Shown one piece after another: positions 17,475-25,730 of a stretch of 64,000 bases of DNA. The notes under the pieces were generated by a model. It saw only the letters and a program-made list of their open reading frames with translations. It was not told the origin of the DNA and ran no database searches. Numbering within the stretch: position 1 is the stretch's first letter; each line of letters opens with the position of its first letter. The position numbers were made by a program, and so were the translations under genes. Origin of the DNA: RGIG4079 sp045596365 (lineage in GTDB: Bacteria > Bacteroidota > Bacteroidia > Bacteroidales > Muribaculaceae). The stretch covers positions 1 to 64,000 of the forward strand of contig JAZOCE010000002.1 of assembly GCA_045596365.1 (NCBI GenBank), written 5' to 3'.

Positions 17475-19417
17475 ATTTGAGACATTTTTATTGATATAAT
17501 AGCATTATATATCGCATCCTCATCCATTCCACATTGATGATATAGTTGAGCGACAGTTCCCTGTGCTATGAATTTATCGGGTATACCTATACGTTTCACT
17601 ATTGAAGGATAATTATTATCATTCATCCATTCCATGACAGCAGAGCCCAAACCACCACTTATTACACCATCCTCAACTGTAATTACCGGGCATTTCAACT
17701 CGGCAACCTCTTTCAATATTACATTATCAATAGGTTTCAAGAACATCATATCATAATGCGCAACAGAAACACCTTCTGCTTCGGCTTTTTTTACCGCATT
17801 TTTCACGTTATCACAGATAGGTCCGATTGAAAGAATAGCAACATCAGTACCTGCCGATAGTCTTTCTCCTTTGCCTATTTCAATGCATTTCATTGGTGTT
17901 TGCCATTCTTTATTTCGGCCTGAGCCACGAGGATAGCGAATAGCAAATGGACCATAATTATCACATTGTGCAGTATACAACAAATTACGCATTGATTGTT
18001 CATCTCGAGGTGAAGCAACAATCATATTGGGAATACTGCGCAAATAGCTTAAGTCAAAGACTCCATGATGTGTGGCTCCATCTTCGCCTACGATCCCGGC
18101 TCTGTCAATACAGAACGTAACCGGTAAACGTTGGATTGCAACGTCATGAATTATATGATCATAAGCACGTTGCAAGAACGATGAATATATCGCACAATAA
18201 GGACGCATGCCATCTTTTGCCAATCCTCCTGAGAATGTAACCGCATGACCTTCAGAAATTCCCACATCAAACACCTTTTCGGGATATTTTTCTTGTAAAA
18301 TACTCATTGATGTCCCAGACGGCATCGCTGCAGTAATCCCAACAATTTTATCGTTTTGTTCAACCAATTCAACAAGTGTTCGACCAAAAACATCTTGGTA
18401 TTTCAATGTTTTTTTCTCTCCGAAATCTCCGGTAACTCGTTCTCCTGTTTCAGGGTCAAATTTTCCGGGTGCATGCCATGTTGCCGGATCTTTTTCTGCC
18501 GGCTCATATCCTTTTCCCTTAATTGTCCTTAAATGCAATATACGGGGTCCATTCATATCCTTTATATCACGCAAAACTCTCACTATTCTATGAATATCAT
18601 GACCATCAAACGGACCAAAATATCTCACATTCAATCCTTCAAAAATATTTTGTTGTCTTGACAACAATGATTTCAAAGAATTATTAAAACGTAAAATAAA
18701 ACCGCGCTTGCGTTCAGAGACAAGATGACATTTCTTTAGGAATTTATATACTTTATATCTTATTGTATTATAACTTTTTGATGTCGTTATCTTTCCAAGA
18801 TAAGAATTTAATGCACCAACATTATTATCAATGGACATATCATTGTCATTGAGAATAATAAGTAGATTATTAGGTGTATTTGCCGCATTATTAATCCCTT
18901 CAAAAGCCAATCCTCCGCCAATTGAAGCATCGCCAATTACAGCAACTACATTGCGATGAGGATTTTCTTTCTGCATCTCTGAAGCAACCGACATACCAAG
19001 ACCGGCTGAAATCGAATTAGAGGCATGACCGGCTGTAAATGTGTCATAAGGACTTTCATCCGGATTCGGAAAACCGCTCAATCCTTCAAACTTGCGATTT
19101 TGAACAAATTTATCGCGACGTCCGGTCAATAATTTATGACCATATGCCTGATGTCCCACATCCCATACAATGCGGTCATAGGGCGTATTAAAAACATAGT
19201 GCATCGCCACTGTTAATTCAACAGCGCCCATACTTGAAGCAAAATGTCCTGGATTGGATGATAATGAGTTTATCAGAAATTTGCGTATGTCTCTACACAC
19301 CAATGGTAAATCATCCAATGGTAATTTACGTAAATCCTCAGGGGAATTAATCTTTTCCAACAACGGATATTCCGATGTTCTATCACTTATATTTTCGCTA
19401 TGATTTTGTTTCATCAT
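17471..19417 (-). CDS. dxs: 1-deoxy-D-xylulose-5-phosphate synthase
   Basis: The enzyme joins pyruvate and glyceraldehyde-3-phosphate with thiamine diphosphate, the entry step of the MEP isoprenoid pathway. Seen motifs: HFASSMGAVELTVAMHYVF, the TPP-binding GDASIGGGLAFEGINNAAN with NDNDMSID, HLRTIKGKGYEPAE, and the transketolase-type pyrimidine and C-terminal domains with DRAGIVGEDGATHHG. I start at the first of two adjacent ATGs (19417), giving 648 residues; a start at 19456 would add a non-homologous hydrophobic stretch. The start lies inside the end of the small membrane protein gene upstream, and the stop overlaps trkA, so all four genes are likely co-expressed. Confidence 0.96.
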   Translation of the reverse strand: MMKQNHSENISDRTSEYPLLEKINSPEDLRKLPLDDLPLVCRDIRKFLINSLSSNPGHFASSMGAVELTVAMHYVFNTPYDRIVWDVGHQAYGHKLLTGRRDKFVQNRKFEGLSGFPNPDESPYDTFTAGHASNSISAGLGMSVASEMQKENPHRNVVAVIGDASIGGGLAFEGINNAANTPNNLLIILNDNDMSIDNNVGALNSYLGKITTSKSYNTIRYKVYKFLKKCHLVSERKRGFILRFNNSLKSLLSRQQNIFEGLNVRYFGPFDGHDIHRIVRVLRDIKDMNGPRILHLRTIKGKGYEPAEKDPATWHAPGKFDPETGERVTGDFGEKKTLKYQDVFGRTLVELVEQNDKIVGITAAMPSGTSMSILQEKYPEKVFDVGISEGHAVTFSGGLAKDGMRPYCAIYSSFLQRAYDHIIHDVAIQRLPVTFCIDRAGIVGEDGATHHGVFDLSYLRSIPNMIVASPRDEQSMRNLLYTAQCDNYGPFAIRYPRGSGRNKEWQTPMKCIEIGKGERLSAGTDVAILSIGPICDNVKNAVKKAEAEGVSVAHYDMMFLKPIDNVILKEVAELKCPVITVEDGVISGGLGSAVMEWMNDNNYPSIVKRIGIPDKFIAQGTVAQLYHQCGMDEDAIYNAIISIKMSQI

Positions 19418-19583
19418 TGCTCTTAAAATATTTCTTATATAATGGCAGGAATACAATTATTCCCGAAGCTATTATAACAAATAGTGTATAAAAGTTCAAG
19501 CCACGTCCTTGCAACATAAGGTAACACAATATTAGCCAAAGTGCTGCAATACATATAAATCTAATTACTAATGATGTTTTCAT
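19398..19583 (-). CDS. Small membrane protein upstream of dxs
   Basis: The 61-residue protein starts MKTSLVIRFICIAALW and has two hydrophobic helices (about 5-23 and 30-48) with a charged tail KKYFKSNDETKS. I use the ATG at 19583, not the one at 19628, because a TATCTTTG promoter box at 19633-19626 would put the transcription start downstream of 19628. Its end overlaps the dxs start by about 20 bases. No family recognised; a function with dxs or Trk is only suggested by the operon. Confidence 0.6.
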   Translation of the reverse strand: MKTSLVIRFICIAALWLILCYLMLQGRGLNFYTLFVIIASGIIVFLPLYKKYFKSNDETKS

Positions 19584-19625
19584 CTTTTGCCATTCAAATG
19601 CCTTATAATCCAACACAAAGCAATC

Positions 19626-19633
19626 CAAAGATA
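19626..19633 (-). promoter_or_regulatory. Promoter box of the dxs-trkA-trkH operon
   Basis: TATCTTTG on the minus strand. It decides the start of the first gene because it overlaps the alternative start at 19628. The -33 region is poor. Confidence 0.6.
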
Positions 19634-19693
19634 ATGCAAATATAGTAATGTTTTATGGTTCTACGAAATATTTTATGACAATTAAAAATAGAG

Positions 19694-19728
19694 AAAGAGC
19701 TGCCTGAACTAACGCAGACAGCTCTTTT
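19694..19728 (-). terminator. Terminator after tonB
   Basis: AAAGAGCTG pairs with CAGCTCTTT, and the inner CTG/CAG extends the stem. On the minus strand a T-rich stretch follows. It lies 25 bases after the tonB stop. Confidence 0.65.
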
Positions 19729-19752
19729 ATCAAGTATTAAATAATTTCTTTA

Positions 19753-20598
19753 TTAAATACCTTGTAGTTTAAATGTAATAGGCAATGTATACCAAACGTT
19801 TACAGCCTGTCCATTCATCTTACCCGGGATAAAGTTAGGAAGTGATTTTACCACACGAACAGCTTCTTTATCAAGGTCAGGGTCTTTTGAACGCACAACC
19901 TTAACTTCGCCGATTTTACCGGATTTAGTTACAACGAATTGAACAACTACACGACCTTGGATATTATTTTCCATAGCCATTGTCGGGTATTTAATGTTGT
20001 TTGAAATATATTTCATCAATTCAGCTTCACCACCCGGGAATTGAGGCATTTGTTCTACCGCGGTAAATACTTTTTCTTCTTTCTTTTCTTCAACAACAAG
20101 CTCGTCTTTATATTCACGCACTACATTCAAGTCATCAGTACCTTTGTCAAAGTCTGTTTGACCGAAAGCTGTTTCTGTTTGTTGAAGTTCCTCTTGTGTC
20201 TTGATTTCATCCTCAGCTTTTACTTGGTCGTCATCAACGATAGCAAGCTCAGTTACTTTTACTGTATTAAGGACTTCTTCAGGAAGCACTTCGGGTTTTT
20301 GTTCTTCAATACGCTCGATTTCTTCTTCTGGTTCTTCTTCCTCAGCAGCATCAGTTTCGATGTTTACCATTGCTTGTTCAATTTCTTCATCGATATTAGC
20401 TTCTGCCTTAGGTAACATTGTGTTTACCAAGAAAGGAAGAGCGAAAGCGAGTGCCATGATAATAACAACAACAATCATTGCTTTATTGTGACGAGCATCA
20501 GAATTCTTACGCATTTCATAAGCACCGAATTCTTTATTTTTACCTTCGAAAATCAGGTCGCGCCACTCTCTTGATGAAAGATCTACATCTTTTGCCAT
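19753..20598 (-). CDS. tonB: TonB energy transducer
   Basis: From the ATG at 20598 (MAKDVDLSSREW) the protein has about 281 residues; the twelve residues of a longer frame precede a typical cytoplasmic start. A membrane helix (AMIVVVIIMALAFALPFLV) lies at about 40-58. An acidic, Glu-rich periplasmic linker follows, in place of the usual Pro-Lys repeats. The TonB C-terminal domain (about 195-281) starts MPQFPGGEAELMKYI, continues GRVVVQFVVTKSGKIG and ends YTLPITFKL. TonB passes proton-motive energy to outer membrane receptors. It is the last gene of the ExbB-ExbD-ExbD-TonB operon, so partners are encoded together. Confidence 0.93.
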   Translation of the reverse strand: MAKDVDLSSREWRDLIFEGKNKEFGAYEMRKNSDARHNKAMIVVVIIMALAFALPFLVNTMLPKAEANIDEEIEQAMVNIETDAAEEEEPEEEIERIEEQKPEVLPEEVLNTVKVTELAIVDDDQVKAEDEIKTQEELQQTETAFGQTDFDKGTDDLNVVREYKDELVVEEKKEEKVFTAVEQMPQFPGGEAELMKYISNNIKYPTMAMENNIQGRVVVQFVVTKSGKIGEVKVVRSKDPDLDKEAVRVVKSLPNFIPGKMNGQAVNVWYTLPITFKLQGI

Positions 20599-20642
20599 AA
20601 TCTTTTCAGTTTTAACAGTTAATAATATAGTCAATCATCACA

Positions 20643-21383
20643 TTATTCAACAGGGATGTTGTTGAGTTTCTTATAAGAGATGATGAGCGCAGAGTCAACT
20701 CCATTGATGTTATCAATTTGATAACGTGAAATTTGATTTATCTGCATTTCATCAAGTGCACCGATAAGGCTTTCGTAAGACGCTTTAGGACCTGCTTTGA
20801 TAATCACCACAGGACGAGTCAATGTAGAGTCGTTACGAATTTCCTTCGCAATTGCTTGATATTCTTCATCCGTAAGTTCTTTATTTCTCCACTTTTCTTT
20901 TTGAACGTTGATCTTTTCAAGAACTTGCTTATTGCGATTGTGAAGGATCTTACGAATACCAAATACTTCACCATTAGAGTTTCCGATGAATTTTTCAACT
21001 TTGATATTGGGGTTATCAATAACACCGTCTTTATTTTCATCATCTACTACGGGCTTACCTTCGTAATAGTAAACAGTATGTTTAGGCTTGCCTGTTTCAG
21101 CATCAATCTTAACATTACCATCTGCATCACGTTCGGTATCAAGAATCAATGTGATAGCTTCTGATTGCTTAGTCTTATTTTGCTGTTCTTGCTCAACTTT
21201 TTCATTTGAAGGAAGAGCAATTTGCAAAGTTTGAGACTTAATCATGGTTGTACAAAGCATGAAGAACGTGATCAGAAGCATGTTCATATCCACCATCGGA
21301 GTAAAGTCCACGTGGATCTGCATCTTTTTCTGGGCGCCTTTTTTCTTTTTGCCACCCTTGTCGGATTGTTCTATTTGTGCCAT
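20643..21383 (-). CDS. exbD: ExbD-type biopolymer transport protein (second copy)
   Basis: The 246-residue protein begins with a basic cytoplasmic stretch. One membrane helix follows, preceded by HVDFTPMVDMNMLLITFFML; its Asp is the proton-carrying residue conserved in ExbD/TolR. The periplasmic part is longer than in E. coli ExbD (about 140 residues) and ends with IISYKKLN. It pairs with ExbB to form the proton-driven motor for TonB. A separate ExbD gene lies 2 bases upstream. Confidence 0.93.
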   Translation of the reverse strand: MAQIEQSDKGGKKKKGAQKKMQIHVDFTPMVDMNMLLITFFMLCTTMIKSQTLQIALPSNEKVEQEQQNKTKQSEAITLILDTERDADGNVKIDAETGKPKHTVYYYEGKPVVDDENKDGVIDNPNIKVEKFIGNSNGEVFGIRKILHNRNKQVLEKINVQKEKWRNKELTDEEYQAIAKEIRNDSTLTRPVVIIKAGPKASYESLIGALDEMQINQISRYQIDNINGVDSALIISYKKLNNIPVE

Positions 21384-21385
21384 GA

Positions 21386-22150
21386 TTAATCTTCTTCTGT
21401 TTTAAGAGCAGTCATCAAAGAGAACTTATTCAATTTGAGTGTCTGCAAATTATCAAGTACATCATGAATTGTTGAATAAGGAGTATCCTTATCAGCTTTC
21501 ACTGCGATACCTTCACCTGTTTTTCTAAGAGCTGAAGCAAATGCATCATTTCCTAAATCTTTATTATTTTCAGCAACGTTATAAATAGCGCGCATCCAGA
21601 TTTGAAATTCATTTGGTCTTTCCATATCTCTGTTATCATCAACAGGTATACCAAGTATTGGGTTTGAAAGATCCTTCATCAATTCATCTTGTTTAGCAAC
21701 TTCCATATCCAAGAACTTAGGAAGCTCAGAAAGCTTCATCCCAAACATATTGAGTTTAGAGAATGCTTGGACTTGAGAGTTAGTGAGATTGATTGGATTG
21801 TTCTTGTGCAATTTGTTGTAATTATTCACTGCTTCAAGAAGTACCGCTTCGCGCACATTTTCACTTGAATAAGTAGAGTCAACGTCACCTGCGATAGAGA
21901 TGAACACTTTACCTTCAACTGATGTGTCGCGTTTTCCGTCTTTAACACCGGCACCTGAAACCAAGATAGTAACAAGGTTGGCTGTTGGCACCTTGATTTC
22001 AGAAACTGAAGATGGTGTGATAACGGTTGCGGGTTCTTTTTGCAAGAAAGTTGAAGTCAACATGAAGAAAGTAAGCAAAAGAACAGTCACGTCACTCATC
22101 GCGGTCATGTCGATGAGCGTACTCTTTCTTTTAATTTTTACTTTTCCCAT
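21386..22150 (-). CDS. exbD: ExbD-type biopolymer transport protein (first copy)
   Basis: The 254-residue protein starts MGKVKIKRKSTLIDMTAMSD and has one membrane helix VTVLLLTFFMLTSTF with the conserved Asp (TAMSDVTVLL). The periplasmic domain carries insertions relative to E. coli. Two non-identical ExbD subunits in one operon are usual in Bacteroidota, and hetero-dimeric ExbD stators are a reasonable inference. It is followed directly by the second exbD. Confidence 0.93.
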   Translation of the reverse strand: MGKVKIKRKSTLIDMTAMSDVTVLLLTFFMLTSTFLQKEPATVITPSSVSEIKVPTANLVTILVSGAGVKDGKRDTSVEGKVFISIAGDVDSTYSSENVREAVLLEAVNNYNKLHKNNPINLTNSQVQAFSKLNMFGMKLSELPKFLDMEVAKQDELMKDLSNPILGIPVDDNRDMERPNEFQIWMRAIYNVAENNKDLGNDAFASALRKTGEGIAVKADKDTPYSTIHDVLDNLQTLKLNKFSLMTALKTEED

Positions 22151-22201
22151 ATTTACCTTTAATTTAAATGATTATACAATCTATTTTGGAAAATATTGGG
22201 A

Positions 22202-23020
22202 TTAGTGAGTTGCGGCAAATGTTTGCACGATTGAGAAACCGATCTCGTCGATAGCGTAAGTAAGGTTATCGATTTTGTTAGTGTAGAAGTTATATGAAAT
22301 AACAGCCAAAGCACCGGTACCGATACCAAATGCAGTATTGATAAGCGCTTCAGAGATACCTGTTGAAAGTGCAGTTGAGTCAGGAGCACCTGATGCAGCA
22401 AGAGCTTGGAATGATTTGATCATACCGATTACAGTACCAAGAAGACCGATAAGAGTACCAAGAGTTGTCATTGTTGCAACGATAGGAAGGTTTTGTTGCA
22501 ATGATGGCATTTCAAGAGCTGTAGCTTCTTCAAGTTCTTTTTGGATAGTAGTGATTTTTTGTTCTTTAGAAAGGACTGTGTTTTCATCCATTTCTTTGTA
22601 ACGGTTAAGAGCAGCAGCTACTACAGCAGCAACTGAACCTTTTTGTTTTTTACAAAGTTCTTGAGCAGCAGCGATATCGTTTTTAGCAAGAGCAGCTTTT
22701 ACACCAGCAACAAATTTAGAGATGTTACCGCTACCTTTAGCGCTTGAAATAGCGATCCAACGTTCAACTGAAAGAACAATTACTGTGAGGAACAATGTTT
22801 GAAGTACAGGCACGATTACACCACCCATGTAGATAGTACCCCAAATGTTTTGTGGGTGACCTGCTTCATCAAAGTTAGATGCATCTCCCAAGAAGAACAT
22901 GTAGAAACATACTGCTACTACAAAACATGCAACGATTACCAAGAAAGCATTCTTGATACCACGTACGTTACTTAAACCTTTTTGAGCCTTTGCAGGCTTA
23001 GCTTGCTTTTGAGCTTCCAT
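22202..23020 (-). CDS. exbB: ExbB/TolQ/MotA-type proton channel protein
   Basis: The 272-residue inner membrane protein has an N-terminal helix (AFLVIVACFVVAVCFYMFFLG) and a second near 70-90. A long cytoplasmic loop holds VAAALNRYKEMDE. The ExbB signature follows: LPIVATMTTLGTLIGLLGTVIGMIKSF, then a third helix ALINTAFGIGTGALAVISYNF. It assembles as the stator ring that channels protons and energises TonB. It is the first gene of its operon and is preceded by a strong promoter about 210 bases upstream. Confidence 0.95.
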   Translation of the reverse strand: MEAQKQAKPAKAQKGLSNVRGIKNAFLVIVACFVVAVCFYMFFLGDASNFDEAGHPQNIWGTIYMGGVIVPVLQTLFLTVIVLSVERWIAISSAKGSGNISKFVAGVKAALAKNDIAAAQELCKKQKGSVAAVVAAALNRYKEMDENTVLSKEQKITTIQKELEEATALEMPSLQQNLPIVATMTTLGTLIGLLGTVIGMIKSFQALAASGAPDSTALSTGISEALINTAFGIGTGALAVISYNFYTNKIDNLTYAIDEIGFSIVQTFAATH

Positions 23021-23231
23021 AATTAAATAAAATACTTAAGTGATTAATATTATTAAAATAGTTAGTTAATAAATCTTCGTTTTCACAAATAACAATGCCA
23101 CGACAGAAAGAAATACTCTTTCAATCGCAACCACTTATAATAAACCATCTTTCAATTTCGATCACTGAATTATCGGTATTGATTTATTGTCATTACTATA
23201 AAAATCGTCTCTATACATAGAAACGCTTTTG

Positions 23232-23262
23232 CAAATGTATTATTATATTTTCAACTATCAAA
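23232..23262 (-). promoter_or_regulatory. Promoter of the exbB-exbD-exbD-tonB operon
   Basis: On the minus strand TTTG (23262-23259), a 19-bp spacer and TACATTTG (23239-23232) give a complete Bacteroidota promoter. The 5' leader would be about 205 nt; I see no recognisable riboswitch in it. Confidence 0.75.
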
Positions 23263-23452
23263 ATTTTGGGTTGCAAAATTGCGTTATTTCACGTTAAATA
23301 ATAGTTATACACACATTAGAATTCAACCGACAACATTTTAATTTTAGCAATTATTTAAAACTCGCCTTAGGTCTTTATATTACATTATATTGGACTCTTT
23401 CGCTACCTTCTTTTCGGAAACGCCAAAAATACTAATTTTTATTCACAATAAA

Positions 23453-23484
23453 TTTGTATAATATAATTAATACGATTAATTTTG
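23453..23484 (+). promoter_or_regulatory. Promoter of the small OM barrel gene
   Basis: TTTG (23453-23456), a 20-bp spacer and TAATTTTG (23477-23484) match the full consensus, about 70 bases before the start. The 23021-23553 gap holds this and the divergent exbB promoter; the rest shows nothing recognisable. Confidence 0.8.
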
Positions 23485-23553
23485 TGTTATATCAAAAGAG
23501 GCACCCGAAAATCTATAAAAGAGTAGGGGAAATTAATTCAAAGTTTTTGTATT

Positions 23554-24060
23554 ATGAAAAAAGTATTTTTAGCAGCTGTTTTAGCAGTATCTTCACTTGC
23601 TGCAAGCGCACAAATCTGGGTGGGTGGTTCACTTGGTCTTGGAATCAATGATCCTGAAGAAGGAGAATCTACCACTGCAATCGCTATCGCTCCAGAAGTA
23701 GGGTACACTTTAAATGAAAAATGGGATGTAGCTGTAGCTCTTAATTTCGATTTCGTATCTTGTGATGGAGAAACTGCAAATGCTTGGGGTATTGAGCCAT
23801 ATGCTCGTTACACTTTCGCCCAAATGGACAAAGTTTCATTCTTCGTTGATGGAGGTCTTGGTTACAAAACCGGCGACTTTGAACCAGATCAAATGTATGT
23901 AGGTTTCCGTCCTGGCATTAAACTTGCTGTTAACGACAATCTTGGTTTTGTGGCTAAACTTGGTTTCATTGGATATGAATCAATTGAAGATGTTGAGTCT
24001 AACTACGGCCTCAACGTAGGCGGTAACGACTTATCATTCGGTATGTATTGGGCATTCTAA
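23554..24060 (+). CDS. Small outer membrane beta-barrel protein (porin-like)
   Basis: The 168-residue protein has a clean signal peptide (KKVFLAAVLAVSSLAASAQ). It continues with alternating amphipathic strands rich in Gly and aromatic residues, for example IWVGGSLGLGI, VAVALNFDFVS and FFVDGGLGYKTGDF, and ends with a terminal Phe (FGMYWAF), the usual BAM-recognised signature. This is the outer-membrane-protein beta-barrel (OmpA-like, eight-strand) type. It is a monocistronic gene with strong promoter and terminator, so probably abundant. Ligand and function are unknown. Confidence 0.88.
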   Translation: MKKVFLAAVLAVSSLAASAQIWVGGSLGLGINDPEEGESTTAIAIAPEVGYTLNEKWDVAVALNFDFVSCDGETANAWGIEPYARYTFAQMDKVSFFVDGGLGYKTGDFEPDQMYVGFRPGIKLAVNDNLGFVAKLGFIGYESIEDVESNYGLNVGGNDLSFGMYWAF

Positions 24061-24085
24061 TTCATCTGAATAACTTAATAATAGT

Positions 24086-24121
24086 AAAAGTTACAGTCAA
24101 TGGCTGCAACTTTTATTTTTT
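24086..24121 (+). terminator. Terminator of the OM barrel gene
   Basis: AAAAGTT-CAG pairs with CTG-AACTTTT around TCAATGG, followed by TATTTTTT. It sits 25 bases after the stop. Confidence 0.75.
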
Positions 24122-24137
24122 ATACAGCATTTGTTGC

Positions 24138-24145
24138 TATCTTTG
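24138..24145 (+). promoter_or_regulatory. Candidate promoter box for the DjlA-like gene
   Basis: TATCTTTG lies 28 bases before the start codon. No clear -33 element. Confidence 0.5.
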
Positions 24146-24172
24146 TACCATAATTTAACAAATTGATTCATC

Positions 24173-24934
24173 ATGGGATTAGGTAAATGGATAGGTGGTA
24201 TAGTAGGTTTTATGGCAGGAGGACCGCTTGGAGCATTGGCTGGATATGCAATAGGCTCTTTATTTGAAAAAAGCGCCACATCTTACGAACAGCCAATTAA
24301 CAATAACGCATACGGACAACGTAATAGTTTCTTGTTTTCAATGCTCGTATTAGCATCCTACATCATCAAGGCCGATGGGAAAGTCATGCACAGCGAAATG
24401 GAATTTGTACGCCGTTTCCTCCGCACCAATTTTGGTGAAGAAGCTGCCATAGAAGGGAATAGAATACTCCTAAATCTATTTGAGCAACGCAAACAGATGG
24501 ATGCGCAAGACCCTTCATCGTTCAAAAATACAATCTTCAATTGTGGGCGACAAATAAGAATAAATCTCAGCCACGAAGAACGTTTACAATTGCTCAATTT
24601 TCTTGCAATGATAGCCAAAAGCGATGGTCATGTGTGCCAAGCTGAAATTGAAGCATTAAAAGAGACTGCAATTGCGATGGGTTTATCAACTTTAGAGGTT
24701 GAATCAATGTTAAATCTCGGAGGGAATTCACTGGAAGAAGCATATAAAGTTCTGGAAATAGCACCAACTGCTACCGATGACGAAGTCAAAGCAGCCTACC
24801 GCAAACTTGCACTAAAGCATCACCCCGATCGTGTTGCATCATTAGGAGAAGATATACGCAAAGCAGCCGAAGATAAGTTCCGAAAAATCAACGAAGCCAA
24901 AGACCGCATCTATAAAACCCGAAACCTCAACTAA
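24173..24934 (+). CDS. djlA: DjlA-like co-chaperone (TerB plus J domain)
   Basis: The 253-residue protein begins with a Gly-rich membrane-associating segment (GKWIGGIVGFMAGGPLGALAGYAIGSLF). A helical TerB-like domain (about 45-165, with MLVLASYIIKADGKV and AMIAKSDGHV) is followed by a C-terminal J domain (about 185-250). The J domain carries the essential HPD motif in LALKHHPDRVA. J proteins recruit and stimulate the ATPase of DnaK. This domain order is that of DjlA, which is anchored at the inner membrane. It stands alone with its own promoter box. The symbol is given by architecture. Confidence 0.85.
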   Translation: MGLGKWIGGIVGFMAGGPLGALAGYAIGSLFEKSATSYEQPINNNAYGQRNSFLFSMLVLASYIIKADGKVMHSEMEFVRRFLRTNFGEEAAIEGNRILLNLFEQRKQMDAQDPSSFKNTIFNCGRQIRINLSHEERLQLLNFLAMIAKSDGHVCQAEIEALKETAIAMGLSTLEVESMLNLGGNSLEEAYKVLEIAPTATDDEVKAAYRKLALKHHPDRVASLGEDIRKAAEDKFRKINEAKDRIYKTRNLN

Positions 24935-25012
24935 ACACTTAAACACGGCTATAGAAACAGCGTGAAATGTTTACGTTATTTAAGTTCTGATTTTATTCTT
25001 TTTACATAAGAT

Positions 25013-25043
25013 TTTGACAATTCCTTAATTGTACGTAATTTTG
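25013..25043 (+). promoter_or_regulatory. Promoter of the structured leader and HTH gene
   Basis: TTTG (25013-25016), a 19-bp spacer and TAATTTTG (25036-25043) form a full-consensus promoter. It predicts a transcript starting near 25050, about 345 bases before the HTH start codon. Confidence 0.8.
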
Positions 25044-25049
25044 CAAAAG

Positions 25050-25394
25050 ACACATATCGAAGAGATATTGTCTTAAATACATACGACGTTTACAAAGCGT
25101 TATCTTCTGACTTTCAAACTTCGCAACTTTGATACCACAAGAAGATATAGCAGCGGAAACGGTCATGTTGATGTGTTCATACTTTAATATCAGAAATCCT
25201 CTTTTATAAAAAGTCGGGATTATGATATTATGTATATACATCTTGACGTGGGCGAGCCGTTGCTTATCCTTGTGGAAGGCAATGCGAAGGCCTGAAAGTC
25301 GGGATAAGCAATGTATATACACCCACGTCATTGTTTTGAACGACACAATACATCGCAAGGGGGTGTTAGCGATAAAGTAAGCTCAATAATCCAA
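25050..25394 (+). ncRNA. Long structured 5' leader or non-coding RNA
   Basis: The predicted transcript contains several hairpins. The first, near its 5' end, is GACA-ATATC with GATATTGTC (25049-25072). The second is TATCTTCT (25101-25108) with AGAAGATA (25140-25147). The largest has arms TGACGTGGG (25244-25252) / CCCACGTCA (25322-25330) and TTGCTTATCC (25260-25269) / GGATAAGCAA (25302-25311), enclosing an AGGC/GCCT tip. The last is ATCGC/GCGAT (about 25352-25375), next to the start codon. The palindrome TGTATATACA occurs twice (25231-25240 and 25312-25321), and AAAGTCGGGAT also occurs twice. I cannot match it to a known riboswitch or RNA family. It may regulate the HTH gene or be an RNA of its own. 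Confidence 0.55.
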
Positions 25395-25631
25395 ATGAAA
25401 ACAATCGGAGAACTAATTAAGGAAGAATTAGAAAAGCAAGAACGTTCTGTTACTTGGTTTGCCCGCAAGTTATCTTGCGATCGCTCAAACGTTTATAGAT
25501 TATTTCATAAACACAGCATCGAAACCGACCTATTAATTCGCATATCAATAATTCTTAACCGAGATTTCTCGTCTGAAATATCATCTATTATACATCAAAA
25601 ACAGCAGTCTCGCAATCAGCAACAAAAGTGA
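25395..25631 (+). CDS. Small XRE-like helix-turn-helix protein
   Basis: The 78-residue protein starts MKTIGELIKEELEKQ. It contains a compact HTH (SVTWFARKLSCDRSNVYRLF, then TDLLIRISIILNRDF) like the small Bacteroidota XRE proteins of 60-80 residues, and ends in a Gln-rich tail QKQQSRNQQQK. I choose the ATG at 25395 because residues encoded upstream (from 25311) lie inside the hairpin leader and resemble no protein. It probably binds DNA; its target is unknown. The long leader suggests post-transcriptional control. No terminator is seen after it; the next gene has its own promoter box. Confidence 0.75.
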   Translation: MKTIGELIKEELEKQERSVTWFARKLSCDRSNVYRLFHKHSIETDLLIRISIILNRDFSSEISSIIHQKQQSRNQQQK

Positions 25632-25677
25632 AGCAAACCCGCAACACCCATCAGTTCACAATACAAATAAAAGGCAA

Positions 25678-25685
25678 TACCTTTG
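25678..25685 (+). promoter_or_regulatory. Candidate promoter box for the lipoprotein gene
   Basis: TACCTTTG lies 46 bases before the lipoprotein start. Confidence 0.55.
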
Positions 25686-25730
25686 CAAAAGACTTATTAA
25701 CATAATAACTAATTAAAATTCAAAAAAACA

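Noticed and set aside
25002..25358. A 118-residue minus-strand frame across the structured leader
   Set aside because: It covers the leader and even its promoter on the opposite strand, shows no recognisable domain, and its apparent open frame is better explained by an RNA element.
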